Shown here piece after piece: positions 16,655 through 24,269 of a DNA stretch of 39,031 bases. Under the pieces are notes generated by a model. That model searched no databases. It saw only the letters and a program-made list of their open reading frames with translations, and was not told where the DNA came from. Origin of the DNA: CAIKZJ01 sp964626015 (lineage in GTDB: Bacteria > Bacteroidota > Ignavibacteria > Tepidaquicellales > Tepidaquicellaceae); the NCBI GenBank assembly GCA_964626015.1, contig CAZVCC010000027.1:1-39031 (forward strand). The letters run 5' to 3'. Position 1 is the stretch's first letter, and every line of letters starts with the position of its first letter. A program made the position numbers and the translations under genes.

Positions 16655-18889
16655 ATGAAAAACTTACTACTCGCATTAATTGCGATTATGTGCTTCGCAT
16701 CATTCAGTTCAGCTCAGGTGCCATCCTACGTCCCGGCAAGCGGACTTGTTGGTTGGTATCCTTTTAACGGTAATGCTAACGATGCTAGCGGAAATTCTAA
16801 TCATGGAACTTTGTTAAACGGTATCACACTAACAAATGACAGATTTGGTTATGCAAACGCAGCTTATTATGTTGATGGTGTTGATGTCTTACCAGCAAGA
16901 GGATTATCTTTGCCGGTTAATCTTTTAAACGGTTCAGATTATTCAATCAGCGTATGGATGCAAACAACAAATGCCGGTAAAATAAGACAAACTGTTTTTA
17001 ATTCAAATCCTCATGCGATTCAGTTACTGAATTATAATCATACTGTTTCACCCGGTATTATGGGCGGTTGGATTTCAAATGGAACAGAACCCTGGGGTAT
17101 TACGGGAGCAACAAACAATTTTACAATGCCATTATATACTTCATGGAATAATGTCGTAATGGTGAAAACAGCGGCAGATGTAAAATATTATGTTAACGGA
17201 GCATTAGCGCATACTCAACCCATCGGTCCTATTGGAAATGATGCTTTTAATCTATTTTTCGGTTCAATTGGTTTTGATGGAGGTATAGGTCAGCATTCAT
17301 TTGAAGGAAATCTTGACGACATCGGTGTTTGGAATCGTGCTTTAACACCTCTTGAAATAAATGTTCTGCATCAGAGTACTTTTGCAGCACCTACATTAAT
17401 CGCTCCTTTAAACGGAGCATCTGGAATATCTACATCACCATCATTCGATTGGTCTGATGTTCCATTTGCAACAAAGTATCATTTACAGGTATCAACTACA
17501 CCGGATTTTTTAAATCTAATAATAAATAAAAACGATATAGCAGTTTCAAACTATACAGTACCGGCACCTTTAGCATTTAACACTACATATTACTGGAGAG
17601 TTTACGCGGGTGATAATTTCGGATGGAGCTATGCATCGAGTGAATGGAGCTTTACTTCAATGCCTACACCTCCATGGTCACTCTATCAGACAGGTGTACC
17701 ATATTCATTATTCGGTGTTGATTTCGCTCCAAGTTTTATTAACGATAACATTGGTGTAGCTGTAGGACAGGGTGGTACAGTTATTAAAACAACAGATGCA
17801 GGCGAAGAATGGACTCTTGTTTATTCAAACATTAACATCTGGATGAACGATGTACAGTTTGACCAAAATCAGCCCGGCGTTGTATGGGCAGCAGGTATGG
17901 GTGGAGTCATCATTAGATCTTTTGATTATGGCAGCACCTGGACAGTCGTCAGACCTTTCAGCACACCGGACCATACAATCCGCGGAATAGCAGTAAAACC
18001 CGGATCATTCGGTAGTGTATCATTTGTTGGTTATGCAGGAACATTCTTTGAAACTAACAACAACGGGGCTACATTTACACAGAGATTTGATATTCCGTTT
18101 ACAATGCATTCAATTGCATATTCACCGAATTTCAATTTTGACGGCAGAGGTATTATTGCAGGTACTGACGGTAAAGTATGGAATACAACAAATAACGGTC
18201 TAAACTGGGTAGCAAGAAATTCGAATCGTTACGATTACCTTAACGACGTTGTGTTCCTTAATGATAACGAAGCAATGATTTGCGGTAACAACGGAACCAT
18301 ACTTCGTTCAACAAACTGGGGCAGAACCTGGACTGCAAACGTTCAGTATCTAACAAGTGAACATTTACGCTCAATAGATTCATACCTTAATAAAGTAACA
18401 GTATGCGGCGATAACGGAAAAATTATGACAGCAAACGATTGGGGCTTTACATTCGTTGACCAGCTTAACGGAGAGAACAGGCACTTCTACGGCGTGTCTC
18501 TTAGGCAGTCGAATATAGGTGTTGTTGTAGGTGAAGTCGGAACAGCCGGTACAGGTGCACCGTTGTACTACACAACAATGAACGGCGGTTTTGTCGGAAT
18601 CACTCAGACAGGAACAGAAACACCAAAAAATTTCTCGATGAGCCAGAACTATCCGAATCCGTTTAATCCGACGACTAAGATTAACTTTGCAATACCGAAG
18701 CAGGGACTTGTAACACTTAAAGTGTATGATATGCTCGGTAAAGAAATAAAAACACTCGTGAACGAAGTTAAATCAGCAGGCTCTTATACAGTTGATTTCA
18801 ACGGCTCACAGTTCTCAAGCGGTGTTTACTTCTATAAAATACAAACAGGTGATTTCTCCGAAGTTAAGAGAATGATGCTCGTAAAATAA
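16655..18889 (+). CDS. Secreted LamG-FN3-propeller protein with type IX secretion tail
   Basis: A 744-residue exported protein. Signal peptide 1-21 (cleavage after SSAQ). A LamG/concanavalin-like jelly-roll domain spans about 25-240: LVGWYPFNGNANDASGN at the start and LDDIGVWNRALTPLEI at the end are its hallmarks. A fibronectin-III-like domain follows (Ala245 to about 340; FDWSDVPFATKYHLQVS). The Ycf48-like propeller runs from Leu343, and the type A sorting domain has NYPNPFNP with Tyr666. From LYQTGVPYSLFGVDF onward it parallels the preceding gene for 402 residues, with many synonymous differences at DNA level, so the duplication is old and the protein sequence is constrained. LamG domains bind glycans or proteins, so the pair may be adhesins of different specificity. 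It has its own terminator. Confidence 0.9.
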   Translation: MKNLLLALIAIMCFASFSSAQVPSYVPASGLVGWYPFNGNANDASGNSNHGTLLNGITLTNDRFGYANAAYYVDGVDVLPARGLSLPVNLLNGSDYSISVWMQTTNAGKIRQTVFNSNPHAIQLLNYNHTVSPGIMGGWISNGTEPWGITGATNNFTMPLYTSWNNVVMVKTAADVKYYVNGALAHTQPIGPIGNDAFNLFFGSIGFDGGIGQHSFEGNLDDIGVWNRALTPLEINVLHQSTFAAPTLIAPLNGASGISTSPSFDWSDVPFATKYHLQVSTTPDFLNLIINKNDIAVSNYTVPAPLAFNTTYYWRVYAGDNFGWSYASSEWSFTSMPTPPWSLYQTGVPYSLFGVDFAPSFINDNIGVAVGQGGTVIKTTDAGEEWTLVYSNINIWMNDVQFDQNQPGVVWAAGMGGVIIRSFDYGSTWTVVRPFSTPDHTIRGIAVKPGSFGSVSFVGYAGTFFETNNNGATFTQRFDIPFTMHSIAYSPNFNFDGRGIIAGTDGKVWNTTNNGLNWVARNSNRYDYLNDVVFLNDNEAMICGNNGTILRSTNWGRTWTANVQYLTSEHLRSIDSYLNKVTVCGDNGKIMTANDWGFTFVDQLNGENRHFYGVSLRQSNIGVVVGEVGTAGTGAPLYYTTMNGGFVGITQTGTETPKNFSMSQNYPNPFNPTTKINFAIPKQGLVTLKVYDMLGKEIKTLVNEVKSAGSYTVDFNGSQFSSGVYFYKIQTGDFSEVKRMMLVK

Positions 18890-18912
18890 AATATGAATTG
18901 AATTAATATAAG

Positions 18913-18939
18913 AGGCGGTCAATATGGCCGCCTTTTTTA
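18913..18939 (+). terminator. Rho-independent terminator
   Basis: AGGCGGTCA (18913-18921) pairs with TGGCCGCCT (18925-18933), nine pairs including one G-U, followed by TTTTT. It begins 24 bases after the LamG gene stop. The T-run overlaps the stop codon of the convergent minus-strand gene. Its GGCGGTC stem resembles that of the terminator at 16355, as expected if the duplication carried it along. Confidence 0.9.
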
Positions 18940-19713
18940 TTTTAATTGTTTGCAATTGTACTCTATATTCTCAAGCTCAAACTCACCATAACAGAACTTC
19001 CCGTCCGTATGTTCATAAATCAGTCTTGCACCTGAAGGTAATCTGTATCCATTTATATCCATATATGATATAACGGGTGTATGCCATGGATAATTATAAT
19101 ATGTCTTCCCGTCAATTGTCTCATACCTGTCCTTACTAATAAAATTCACAAGCTCGCCTTTATCATTGAAGAGCAGTGTTGCTTTGATTGTTATACCACC
19201 GTTTGTAAATTTTGCATCTACTGTTTTTTCGTCTACCTCTTTCCACTCAATATTCCTGTCAATCAACGTTGCCGGTGCCATGAAGCACATGTCATTAAAC
19301 ACGGTAACTGTTTCACCTTGATCCATTTCCTTTCCCTTTGCATCTACAACCGTGAAAAGCCCTAATATCTTTATAATCATCTTTGCTTTGAAGTTCTTAT
19401 AAACATGAATACCCTTTGCCGGCACCCCCTTCTTTTTAGCTGTTATATAAAATATACGGGTGGGATAATCCATAAAGTTATATTGCACAGAAGTCAACTT
19501 CATAAAATCATCTCCGGGTTTTGACCTTATCCTGCCTTTAAATTCAACCCGGAAGTTTAAAACCTTGTTCTTGCCAATAGACCCCGTATACAAAATGTAT
19601 TTCTGAACGGCAACTGGTAAGTGATCAATGTCTGATTCTTTTAGAATTTCAAGCTTTAATTTATTAGTCCGTTCAAGTCCTTCAGTAACTTCTTTAAGGA
19701 AAGTATTCTTCAT
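18937..19713 (-). CDS. DUF6544-like protein
   Basis: A 258-residue soluble-looking protein without signal peptide or membrane helix. LPVAVQKYILYTGSIGK near residues 32-48, NFRVEFKGRIRSKPGD, and the later APATLIDRNIEW and SKDRYETIDGK blocks match my memory of the DUF6544 (previously DUF6920) family, whose biochemical role is unknown. The chain is predicted beta-rich with a lipid-carrier-like character, but that is only an impression. Its stop codon is inside the T-run of the terminator for the opposing gene. The start at 19713 is the only reasonable ATG before the conserved block. No operon partner. Confidence 0.65.
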   Translation of the reverse strand: MKNTFLKEVTEGLERTNKLKLEILKESDIDHLPVAVQKYILYTGSIGKNKVLNFRVEFKGRIRSKPGDDFMKLTSVQYNFMDYPTRIFYITAKKKGVPAKGIHVYKNFKAKMIIKILGLFTVVDAKGKEMDQGETVTVFNDMCFMAPATLIDRNIEWKEVDEKTVDAKFTNGGITIKATLLFNDKGELVNFISKDRYETIDGKTYYNYPWHTPVISYMDINGYRLPSGARLIYEHTDGKFCYGEFELENIEYNCKQLK

Positions 19714-20017
19714 CGAATTAGTTTTATGTTAAGTAAAAATAGTTATTTCATTAATTATTTCGTACTCATTTTCTGTGTCGTATGTAATACTCTCTTTAAA
19801 TCTCGAAATATTGAAAAATTTAAAAATTTCTAAAGCTGCTAAAACACGGATTTCCGTGTTTTTCGGATTTATTATTTTATTGATTATGTGCATTTTTTAA
19901 ATTACATTGTGTATCAATTCAATTAAGGGCTGGGGCAGGGATAATAATAGATTAGTCGTATTTATTATTTAAATCACATTTATGTTTTATGATATATAAA
20001 GTACCGGACACTTTACG
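19714..20017. other. Intergenic gap, about 304 bases
   Basis: A/T-rich gap between the divergent DUF6544-like gene and a small membrane ORF. AACACGGATTTCCGTGTTT around 19842-19860 is a near-perfect inverted repeat (AACACGGA, TT, TCCGTGTT) and could be an operator or short hairpin. Nothing else is recognised. Confidence 0.5.
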
Positions 20018-20152
20018 ATGAAATCGATTTACATAATTTTAACGACAGTGGTTCTGTTTGTAATTTCTTTAAGCTTTAACTCAGAATCAGTATCTTTTAT
20101 TCTTATTGCTGTAATCGTCATTTACTTTGTCTACAAACTCTCACGCAGATAA
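20018..20152 (+). CDS. Small 44-residue two-helix membrane protein
   Basis: An ATG at 20018 opens a 44-codon frame ending TAA. The product begins MKSIYIILTTVVLFVISLSF, has a short polar turn (NSESVS), a second hydrophobic stretch (FILIAVIVIYFVY) and a basic end (KLSRR). This is the pattern of a genuine small hairpin membrane protein, with positive charge predicted inside at both ends. It has no recognised family and no operon partner. It could be a toxin-like or regulatory microprotein or a chance ORF; length alone is not decisive, but the hydrophobic layout argues for a gene. Confidence 0.45.
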   Translation: MKSIYIILTTVVLFVISLSFNSESVSFILIAVIVIYFVYKLSRR

Positions 20153-20623
20153 TAACCTTTTTAGACTTTTTAAAAAATAAATCTATTACACTGTGAAAAA
20201 TCTGGCAATGAAAAATGGCATTTTTACAAGACTAATTTTGACCTAATCAGCGTGCAAGGAGAGCCTATTTGAAATCTGCTATAAGTTACCGAATATCTGT
20301 ACACTTTTTTATTAAGTTGATGTATATTTATCGTGGATATTTCCTTTAACATGAAAAGGGACTAAGTTTTATAGTTTATTTAACCAATATATTTATATAG
20401 CAGTTACTGGATCCTGCAGCCATTTTCAGCCATAGTACAGCCATTTTCAGCCATAGTACAGCCATTTTCAGCCATAGTACAGCCATACTTTAGCCTTAAG
20501 ATAGCATTTTATCAGCGTCTTCTCGGTTTCTTCTCTGTATAATCGTGACTTGTATGTTAAATTAGAATTTATGAACTTTGTAAGAATAAATGTCTGTTTC
20601 ATTTAAACTTAAATCCTAAAACA
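20153..20623. other. Intergenic gap upstream of outer-membrane gene
   Basis: A gap of 471 bases with no supported gene. It contains the CAGCCAT phased array (20417-20487) and A/T-rich flanks. The array ends about 135 bases before the ATG at 20624, so it is well placed for transcriptional control of the beta-barrel gene. Confidence 0.6.
20417..20487. repeat. 21-bp tandem repeat with CAGCCAT every half unit
   Basis: Three exact 21-base units (20417-20437, 20438-20458, 20459-20479) plus a partial fourth. Each unit contains CAGCCAT twice, followed by TTT and then AGTA, so the heptamer starts at 20417, 20427, 20438, 20448, 20459, 20469 and 20480. The alternating 10/11 spacing averages 10.5 bases, exactly one B-DNA turn. 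The frame is not coding. It resembles an iteron-like binding array. Confidence 0.92.
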
Positions 20624-21304
20624 ATGAAAAGAAGAATTGTTCTATCGCTATTTTTGGTTTTTACTTTTTCTACTCTTTTTGCTCAGAATAAAGAATATTT
20701 TTACGGTAGTATAACCGGTGGTTTATCCATTATGAATGAACTTCATGAAGAATGGAACAATGACAAATTAAATCAAACTGCTGGTTTGTCTTATTCCGTG
20801 AAACCTGGCTTTTTATTCGGTGCAAAGCTTGGGTTTGTTCCAAAAGCTGCGAAGAATTATCTCGCTCTTGAAATCGAATATTATTATCAGAACAACAAAC
20901 TGGATGTTGCTTCCTCGACGGGATTTGTAGCAGGTACAACTGTTATTCCCGGATTTTCAGGTAAACTAACAAATTCCGGTGTAGCTTTTCATTCGTTTTT
21001 CTTTAATGTTTTAGCAAGACTCCCGGAAGGGAAAATCCATCCTTATGCAGGTATTGCACCGGGTTTTACAATCTCTGATGTAAAATTCAGTGAGGAACCT
21101 TATTTCGCCGAATCAGGAAGCGATACAAAATTTTCATACCAGTTTATTGTAGGTGTGGATTATGATATTTCACCTAAAATTTCTGTGGGTGCCGCTTATA
21201 AATTCTTTAAAACAAGACCAAAGATTACTTGGGCAAACGGAACGTACAGTTATTATGACCCAATATCGAACAACATTTTTGTTGACTTAAAATATTATTT
21301 TTAA
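20624..21304 (+). CDS. Outer-membrane beta-barrel protein
   Basis: A 226-residue exported protein. Residues 1-21 are a signal peptide ending TLFAQ. The mature part has alternating amphipathic beta strands (YFYGSITGGLSIM, LALEIEYYYQNNKLD, IHPYAGIAPGFTIS, KISVGAAYKFF) and ends in DLKYYF, a C-terminal aromatic signal recognised by the BAM machinery. This fits the outer-membrane-beta-barrel domain proteins (about eight strands) common in Bacteroidota. No specific channel or enzyme role can be read from the sequence. The upstream phased repeat suggests dedicated regulation. Confidence 0.8.
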   Translation: MKRRIVLSLFLVFTFSTLFAQNKEYFYGSITGGLSIMNELHEEWNNDKLNQTAGLSYSVKPGFLFGAKLGFVPKAAKNYLALEIEYYYQNNKLDVASSTGFVAGTTVIPGFSGKLTNSGVAFHSFFFNVLARLPEGKIHPYAGIAPGFTISDVKFSEEPYFAESGSDTKFSYQFIVGVDYDISPKISVGAAYKFFKTRPKITWANGTYSYYDPISNNIFVDLKYYF

Positions 21305-21318
21305 TAATATTAAAATTA

Positions 21319-21352
21319 AACGGTTAAAAAATTCTCCGTTCTCTCTTTATTT
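21319..21352 (+). terminator. Weak terminator candidate
   Basis: AACGG (21319-21323) and CCGTT (21336-21340) can pair over a 12-base loop, followed by CTCTCTTTATTTT. It starts 15 bases after the stop of the barrel gene. The stem is short, so the call is tentative. Confidence 0.35.
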
Positions 21353-21775
21353 TAATTTTCTATAAGATTTTCTAAAGTAGAACCTGCTATTCGTTATGTA
21401 TTCTCATAGAAATCTATTTATAGTTGTTGTTCTTTTATAACTGTTTCTCATGATTACATTAGCATTATTATCTTAATTATACTTAGTTATGGGTAGTAGT
21501 AATATTATTTATAGGATATCTTTCCTGAATGTAATCTTTGCTAAAGATAATAATTTAATTTCATCCTTAATTCGTTGACAAAAATTATTGGTAAATGTAT
21601 CTGCTTTCAGTCTTAGGAGTTTAGTTATCCTAAGAACATAGATTCTCTGGAAAACGCCATGAAATAAAAAATTAAATATAATACGTTCATCAGCATAGAC
21701 TTCTAAGAAACTTGTCTAAATTTATGTTTAATCAACATCAATAATTTGCTTTCTTAGGGTAACGCGAGTCTACGA

Positions 21776-21791
21776 TCCCGGCTTGTCGGGA
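21776..21791. repeat. TCCCG/CGGGA hairpin
   Basis: TCCCG (21776-21780) and CGGGA (21787-21791) flank GCTTGT. The hairpin lies in a more GC-rich island than the surrounding gap and is followed by AGCTTGCGATT. It resembles the stem-loops of small dispersed repeats rather than a terminator, since no gene precedes it closely and no T-run follows directly. Confidence 0.4.
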
Positions 21792-21837
21792 CTTCCAGCT
21801 TGCGATTATTCTTTTTTGTCATTATACAACTCCTTAA

Positions 21838-21880
21838 AATCAGTGAAAATCCGTCTCATCCGCGTTATCCGCGTTCCATT
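21838..21880. repeat. ATCCG-rich interspersed repeat copy
   Basis: AAATCAGTG is followed by ATCCGTC, ATCCGCGTT and ATCCGCGTTCC in quick succession. The block shares this vocabulary with 15-55 at the window start. It is not in a coding frame. Such strings are plausible members of a dispersed repeat family; copy number in the genome cannot be judged from here. Confidence 0.5.
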
Positions 21881-21967
21881 ATACCCCTAAGTTTCTTCAT
21901 TCCTTAATTCCATACCTGGAATTGGGGCTATGATCTATCAACTGTCAACTATGCCTTCTGTGTCGAA

Positions 21968-22008
21968 GATCCGCCATCTTGTTTGGAGGACATCCGTCGT
22001 GGCGGATC
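21968..22008. repeat. Nine-pair inverted repeat GATCCGCCA
   Basis: GATCCGCCA (21968-21976) and TGGCGGATC (22000-22008) are exact inverted copies around a 23-base loop that holds GGACATCCGTC. Flanking CTATCAAC/CTGTCAAC words occur on both sides. It lies 112 bases before the deoxyhypusine-synthase-like gene. It looks like a small mobile or dispersed stem-loop element, though a structured leader is possible. Confidence 0.55.
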
Positions 22009-22119
22009 GACTATCAACAAATTACAATTTAGTAAAACTGTTTCCTGTTTAAACTTTCGTATAAAATGAATAAATTCATAATCAATTTTGAGAATTTTTA
22101 ATTAAACTATAAAAATATT

Positions 22120-23157
22120 ATGGCAGAAAAGAAAGATTTCTTAAGGGAAGAGATTGAACATATTGATATTAAAAAGCATAATGTTGTACCGCTTGTTGAG
22201 TCGTATAAAAATATGGCGTTTCAGGCTCGCAATCTCTACCGTGCATCGCGCTATTATGATATGATGCTGGAAGATAAAAACTGTTCGGTGATTCTTTGCC
22301 TTGCCGGCTCGTTGTTTTCGGCTGGTTTGAAAAATGTTGTAGTTGACATGGTGAGAAATAATATGGTTGACGCAATCGTTTCCACGGGTGCTATTATGGT
22401 TGACCAGGATTTCTTTGAAGGGCTCGGGTTTAAGCATTATATGGGCACTCAGTTTGTTGATGATAATGAGCTGCGCGACCTTATGATTGACAGAATTTAC
22501 GATACTTACATAGATGAAGAGGACCTAAGAGAGTGCGATTTCACAGTAGGAAAAATCTGCGACGCACTCGAGCACAGACCTTATTCTTCGCGCGAATTTA
22601 TCTGGCACATGGGCGAATACCTTGCAAAGCATGGAAAGAACAAGGATTCTGTAGTTCTTGCAGCCTATGAAAATAACGTACCGATTTTTGTTCCAGCATT
22701 TTCGGATTGTTCGGCAGGGTTTGGATTTGTTCATCATCAATGGAATAATCCCGATTCGCATGTTTCGCTCGATTCTGCAAAAGATTTTCTTGAACTGACT
22801 AAAATAAAACTTGATGCGTTTGAAACCGGCTTATTTATGGTTGGCGGTGGTGTACCTAAGAATTTTACACAGGATGTTGTCATTGCAGCAGACGTTCTTG
22901 AAAAAGAAGTTCCTATGCATAAGTATGCGATTCAGATTACGGTTGCCGATGAGCGCGACGGAGCTCTCTCAGGTTCAACCCTGAAGGAAGCAAGTTCTTG
23001 GGGTAAGGTAGATATGACTTATGAGCAGATGGTTTTTGCAGAAGCAACTATTGCAATGCCGCTTATTGCAGGATACGCTTACCATAAGGGTAACTGGAAG
23101 AACAGGAAGAAAAGAGAATTTACGAAAATGTTTCCGAATAAATCGGTGAAGTTTTAG
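22120..23157 (+). CDS. Deoxyhypusine-synthase-family protein, probable polyamine enzyme
   Basis: A 345-residue cytosolic NAD-dependent enzyme of the deoxyhypusine synthase (DHS) fold. The catalytic-lysine block is intact: SSWGKVDM places Lys296 where human DHS has Lys329, and Trp294 and Glu290 match human Trp327 and Glu323. Other family blocks are AGSLFSAG, STGAIMVDQD, VPIFVPAFSDCSAG and GGGVPKNF. In the last one, human KHH (with His288) is KNF, so Asn248 replaces the histidine. Bacteria lack the eIF5A substrate of true DHS, and bacterial relatives are thought to make polyamines such as homospermidine from putrescine or spermidine by the same aminobutyl transfer. That role is inferred here. 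It is monocistronic: a strong terminator follows. Confidence 0.85.
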   Translation: MAEKKDFLREEIEHIDIKKHNVVPLVESYKNMAFQARNLYRASRYYDMMLEDKNCSVILCLAGSLFSAGLKNVVVDMVRNNMVDAIVSTGAIMVDQDFFEGLGFKHYMGTQFVDDNELRDLMIDRIYDTYIDEEDLRECDFTVGKICDALEHRPYSSREFIWHMGEYLAKHGKNKDSVVLAAYENNVPIFVPAFSDCSAGFGFVHHQWNNPDSHVSLDSAKDFLELTKIKLDAFETGLFMVGGGVPKNFTQDVVIAADVLEKEVPMHKYAIQITVADERDGALSGSTLKEASSWGKVDMTYEQMVFAEATIAMPLIAGYAYHKGNWKNRKKREFTKMFPNKSVKF

Positions 23158-23165
23158 CATTATTT

Positions 23166-23197
23166 AAAAGCACACAATACAAAATGTGTGCTTTTTA
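23166..23197 (+). terminator. Rho-independent terminator
   Basis: AAAAGCACAC (23166-23175) pairs perfectly with GTGTGCTTTT (23186-23195), ten pairs over a ten-base loop, and continues into T. It starts nine bases after the DHS-like stop and separates that gene from the following four-gene operon. Confidence 0.9.
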
Positions 23198-23222
23198 ACT
23201 TTAACAGTTATATTAACGGATA

Positions 23223-23705
23223 ATGAAAAAGTACAAGTTTAAGGGAAAGATAATTCAGCACGGAAAAATGGATGCGGGGTATGTAATATTTCCGTATGAC
23301 GTAAAAAAAGAGTTTGGTGCAGGACGCGTTAAAATCAAAGCAACTTTTGACGGCGTGCCATACCGCGGCTCGCTCGTACCTATGGGGATAAAGGAGGGGT
23401 ATCCGCTATTAGTATTAAAAGATATACGCAAAGCTATTAATAAAACTTTCGGTGATGTTGTGAATGTGGTTCTCGAAAAAGATACTGAGGAAAGAATCGT
23501 CGAAATGCCCGATGACCTCGCAAAGGCACTTGGCAGGAAGAAAAAGATAATGGATGCATTTGAGAAAATGGCTTACACTCACAGAAAAGAATACGTGAAC
23601 TACGTTAATGATGCTAAGAAATCTGAAACACGATTAAGAAGAATTGAAAAAGTACTTGCTATGTTAACTGAGCATCTTGAACTTAAAGAGAAGAAGAAAA
23701 AGTAA
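23223..23705 (+). CDS. DUF1905 and YdeI/OmdA-type domain protein
   Basis: A 160-residue cytosolic protein. Residues about 3-95 match the DUF1905 domain: YKFKGKIIQHGKMDAGYVIF, then VKIKATFDGVPYRGSLVPMG and FGDVVNVVLEKD. About 98-160 form the helical bacteriocin-protection YdeI/OmpD-associated domain: MPDDLAKALGRKKKIMDAFEKMAYTHRKEYVNYV. The two-domain order is standard for the family; molecular function is not established. It ends in a lysine-rich tail, and its stop codon directly abuts the mntP start, so it leads the operon. Confidence 0.8.
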   Translation: MKKYKFKGKIIQHGKMDAGYVIFPYDVKKEFGAGRVKIKATFDGVPYRGSLVPMGIKEGYPLLVLKDIRKAINKTFGDVVNVVLEKDTEERIVEMPDDLAKALGRKKKIMDAFEKMAYTHRKEYVNYVNDAKKSETRLRRIEKVLAMLTEHLELKEKKKK

Positions 23706-24266
23706 ATGTCCTTCATTGAGATAGGGCTTATTTCTATCGGGCTTGCAATGGATGCATTTGCTGTTTCGGTCGGTGCGGGTACTCTTGCCGTAATGAACAA
23801 TGCCCGTTCTGCAGTAAGGCTTTCTTTTCATTTTGGACTTTTTCAGTTTCTAATGCCTGTTGCAGGATGGTTTCTGGGAACGTCCGTTCAGTATTATATA
23901 GAGTCAATAGACCATTGGGTTGCCTTTGTACTGCTAGCTTACATAGGCGTTAAGATGATTCGTGAAAGTTTTAAGAAAGCAGAAGCAAAGAAAGAAAATC
24001 CTTCGAAAGGGAAGAACCTTGTAATTCTTAGTTTTGCAACAAGTATTGATGCACTCGTTGTAGGTTTTACTTTTGCGCTTTTAAATGTTAATATATGGCT
24101 TGCCAGCGCTACAATAGGTATTATCACAGCCGTTATGTGTGCGGGAGGTGTATGGGTCGGGAGCCGGCTCGGAATGAGACTAGGCAGTATTATGGAAGTA
24201 TTTGGTGGAATAATTCTGATAGTAATCGGCACAAAAATATTAGTTGAACATTTATTCTATTCATAA
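23706..24266 (+). CDS. mntP: Manganese efflux pump MntP
   Basis: A 186-residue inner-membrane protein with six predicted helices in two repeats of three, which exports Mn(II) to prevent toxicity. The two family acidic sites are present: Asp16 in GLAMDAFAVS and Asp115 in SFATSIDALVVG. Length is typical. The ATG follows the preceding TAA with no gap, and a purine-rich run (GAGAAGAAGAAAAAG) just upstream can serve ribosome binding. I see no yybP-ykoY-type manganese riboswitch in the short leader of this operon, so any manganese control must be at the promoter. Confidence 0.93.
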   Translation: MSFIEIGLISIGLAMDAFAVSVGAGTLAVMNNARSAVRLSFHFGLFQFLMPVAGWFLGTSVQYYIESIDHWVAFVLLAYIGVKMIRESFKKAEAKKENPSKGKNLVILSFATSIDALVVGFTFALLNVNIWLASATIGIITAVMCAGGVWVGSRLGMRLGSIMEVFGGIILIVIGTKILVEHLFYS

Positions 24267-24269
24267 TTT

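Larger units (their letters stand above)
21305..22119. other. 815-base repeat-rich intergenic region
   Basis: No gene is seen. The first 450 bases are plain A/T-rich sequence. From about 21760 base composition rises and the DNA becomes a mosaic of short repeat-like pieces: a TCCCG/CGGGA hairpin, an ATCCG-rich block related to that at the window start, the words CTATCAAC and GTCAACTATG repeated, and a nine-pair GATCCGCCA inverted repeat. This looks like accumulated copies of dispersed non-coding repeats. Confidence 0.6.

Noticed and set aside
20417..20487. CRISPR array
   Set aside because: The units are 21 bases, contiguous and without unique spacers, and no cas genes are present.
22120..23157. 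True deoxyhypusine synthase acting on eIF5A
   Set aside because: Bacteria lack eIF5A, and the human His288 position is Asn here; a polyamine enzyme is more plausible.
23158..23222. yybP-ykoY manganese riboswitch for mntP
   Set aside because: The gap is only 65 bases and is mostly the terminator of the previous gene; there is no room for the aptamer.
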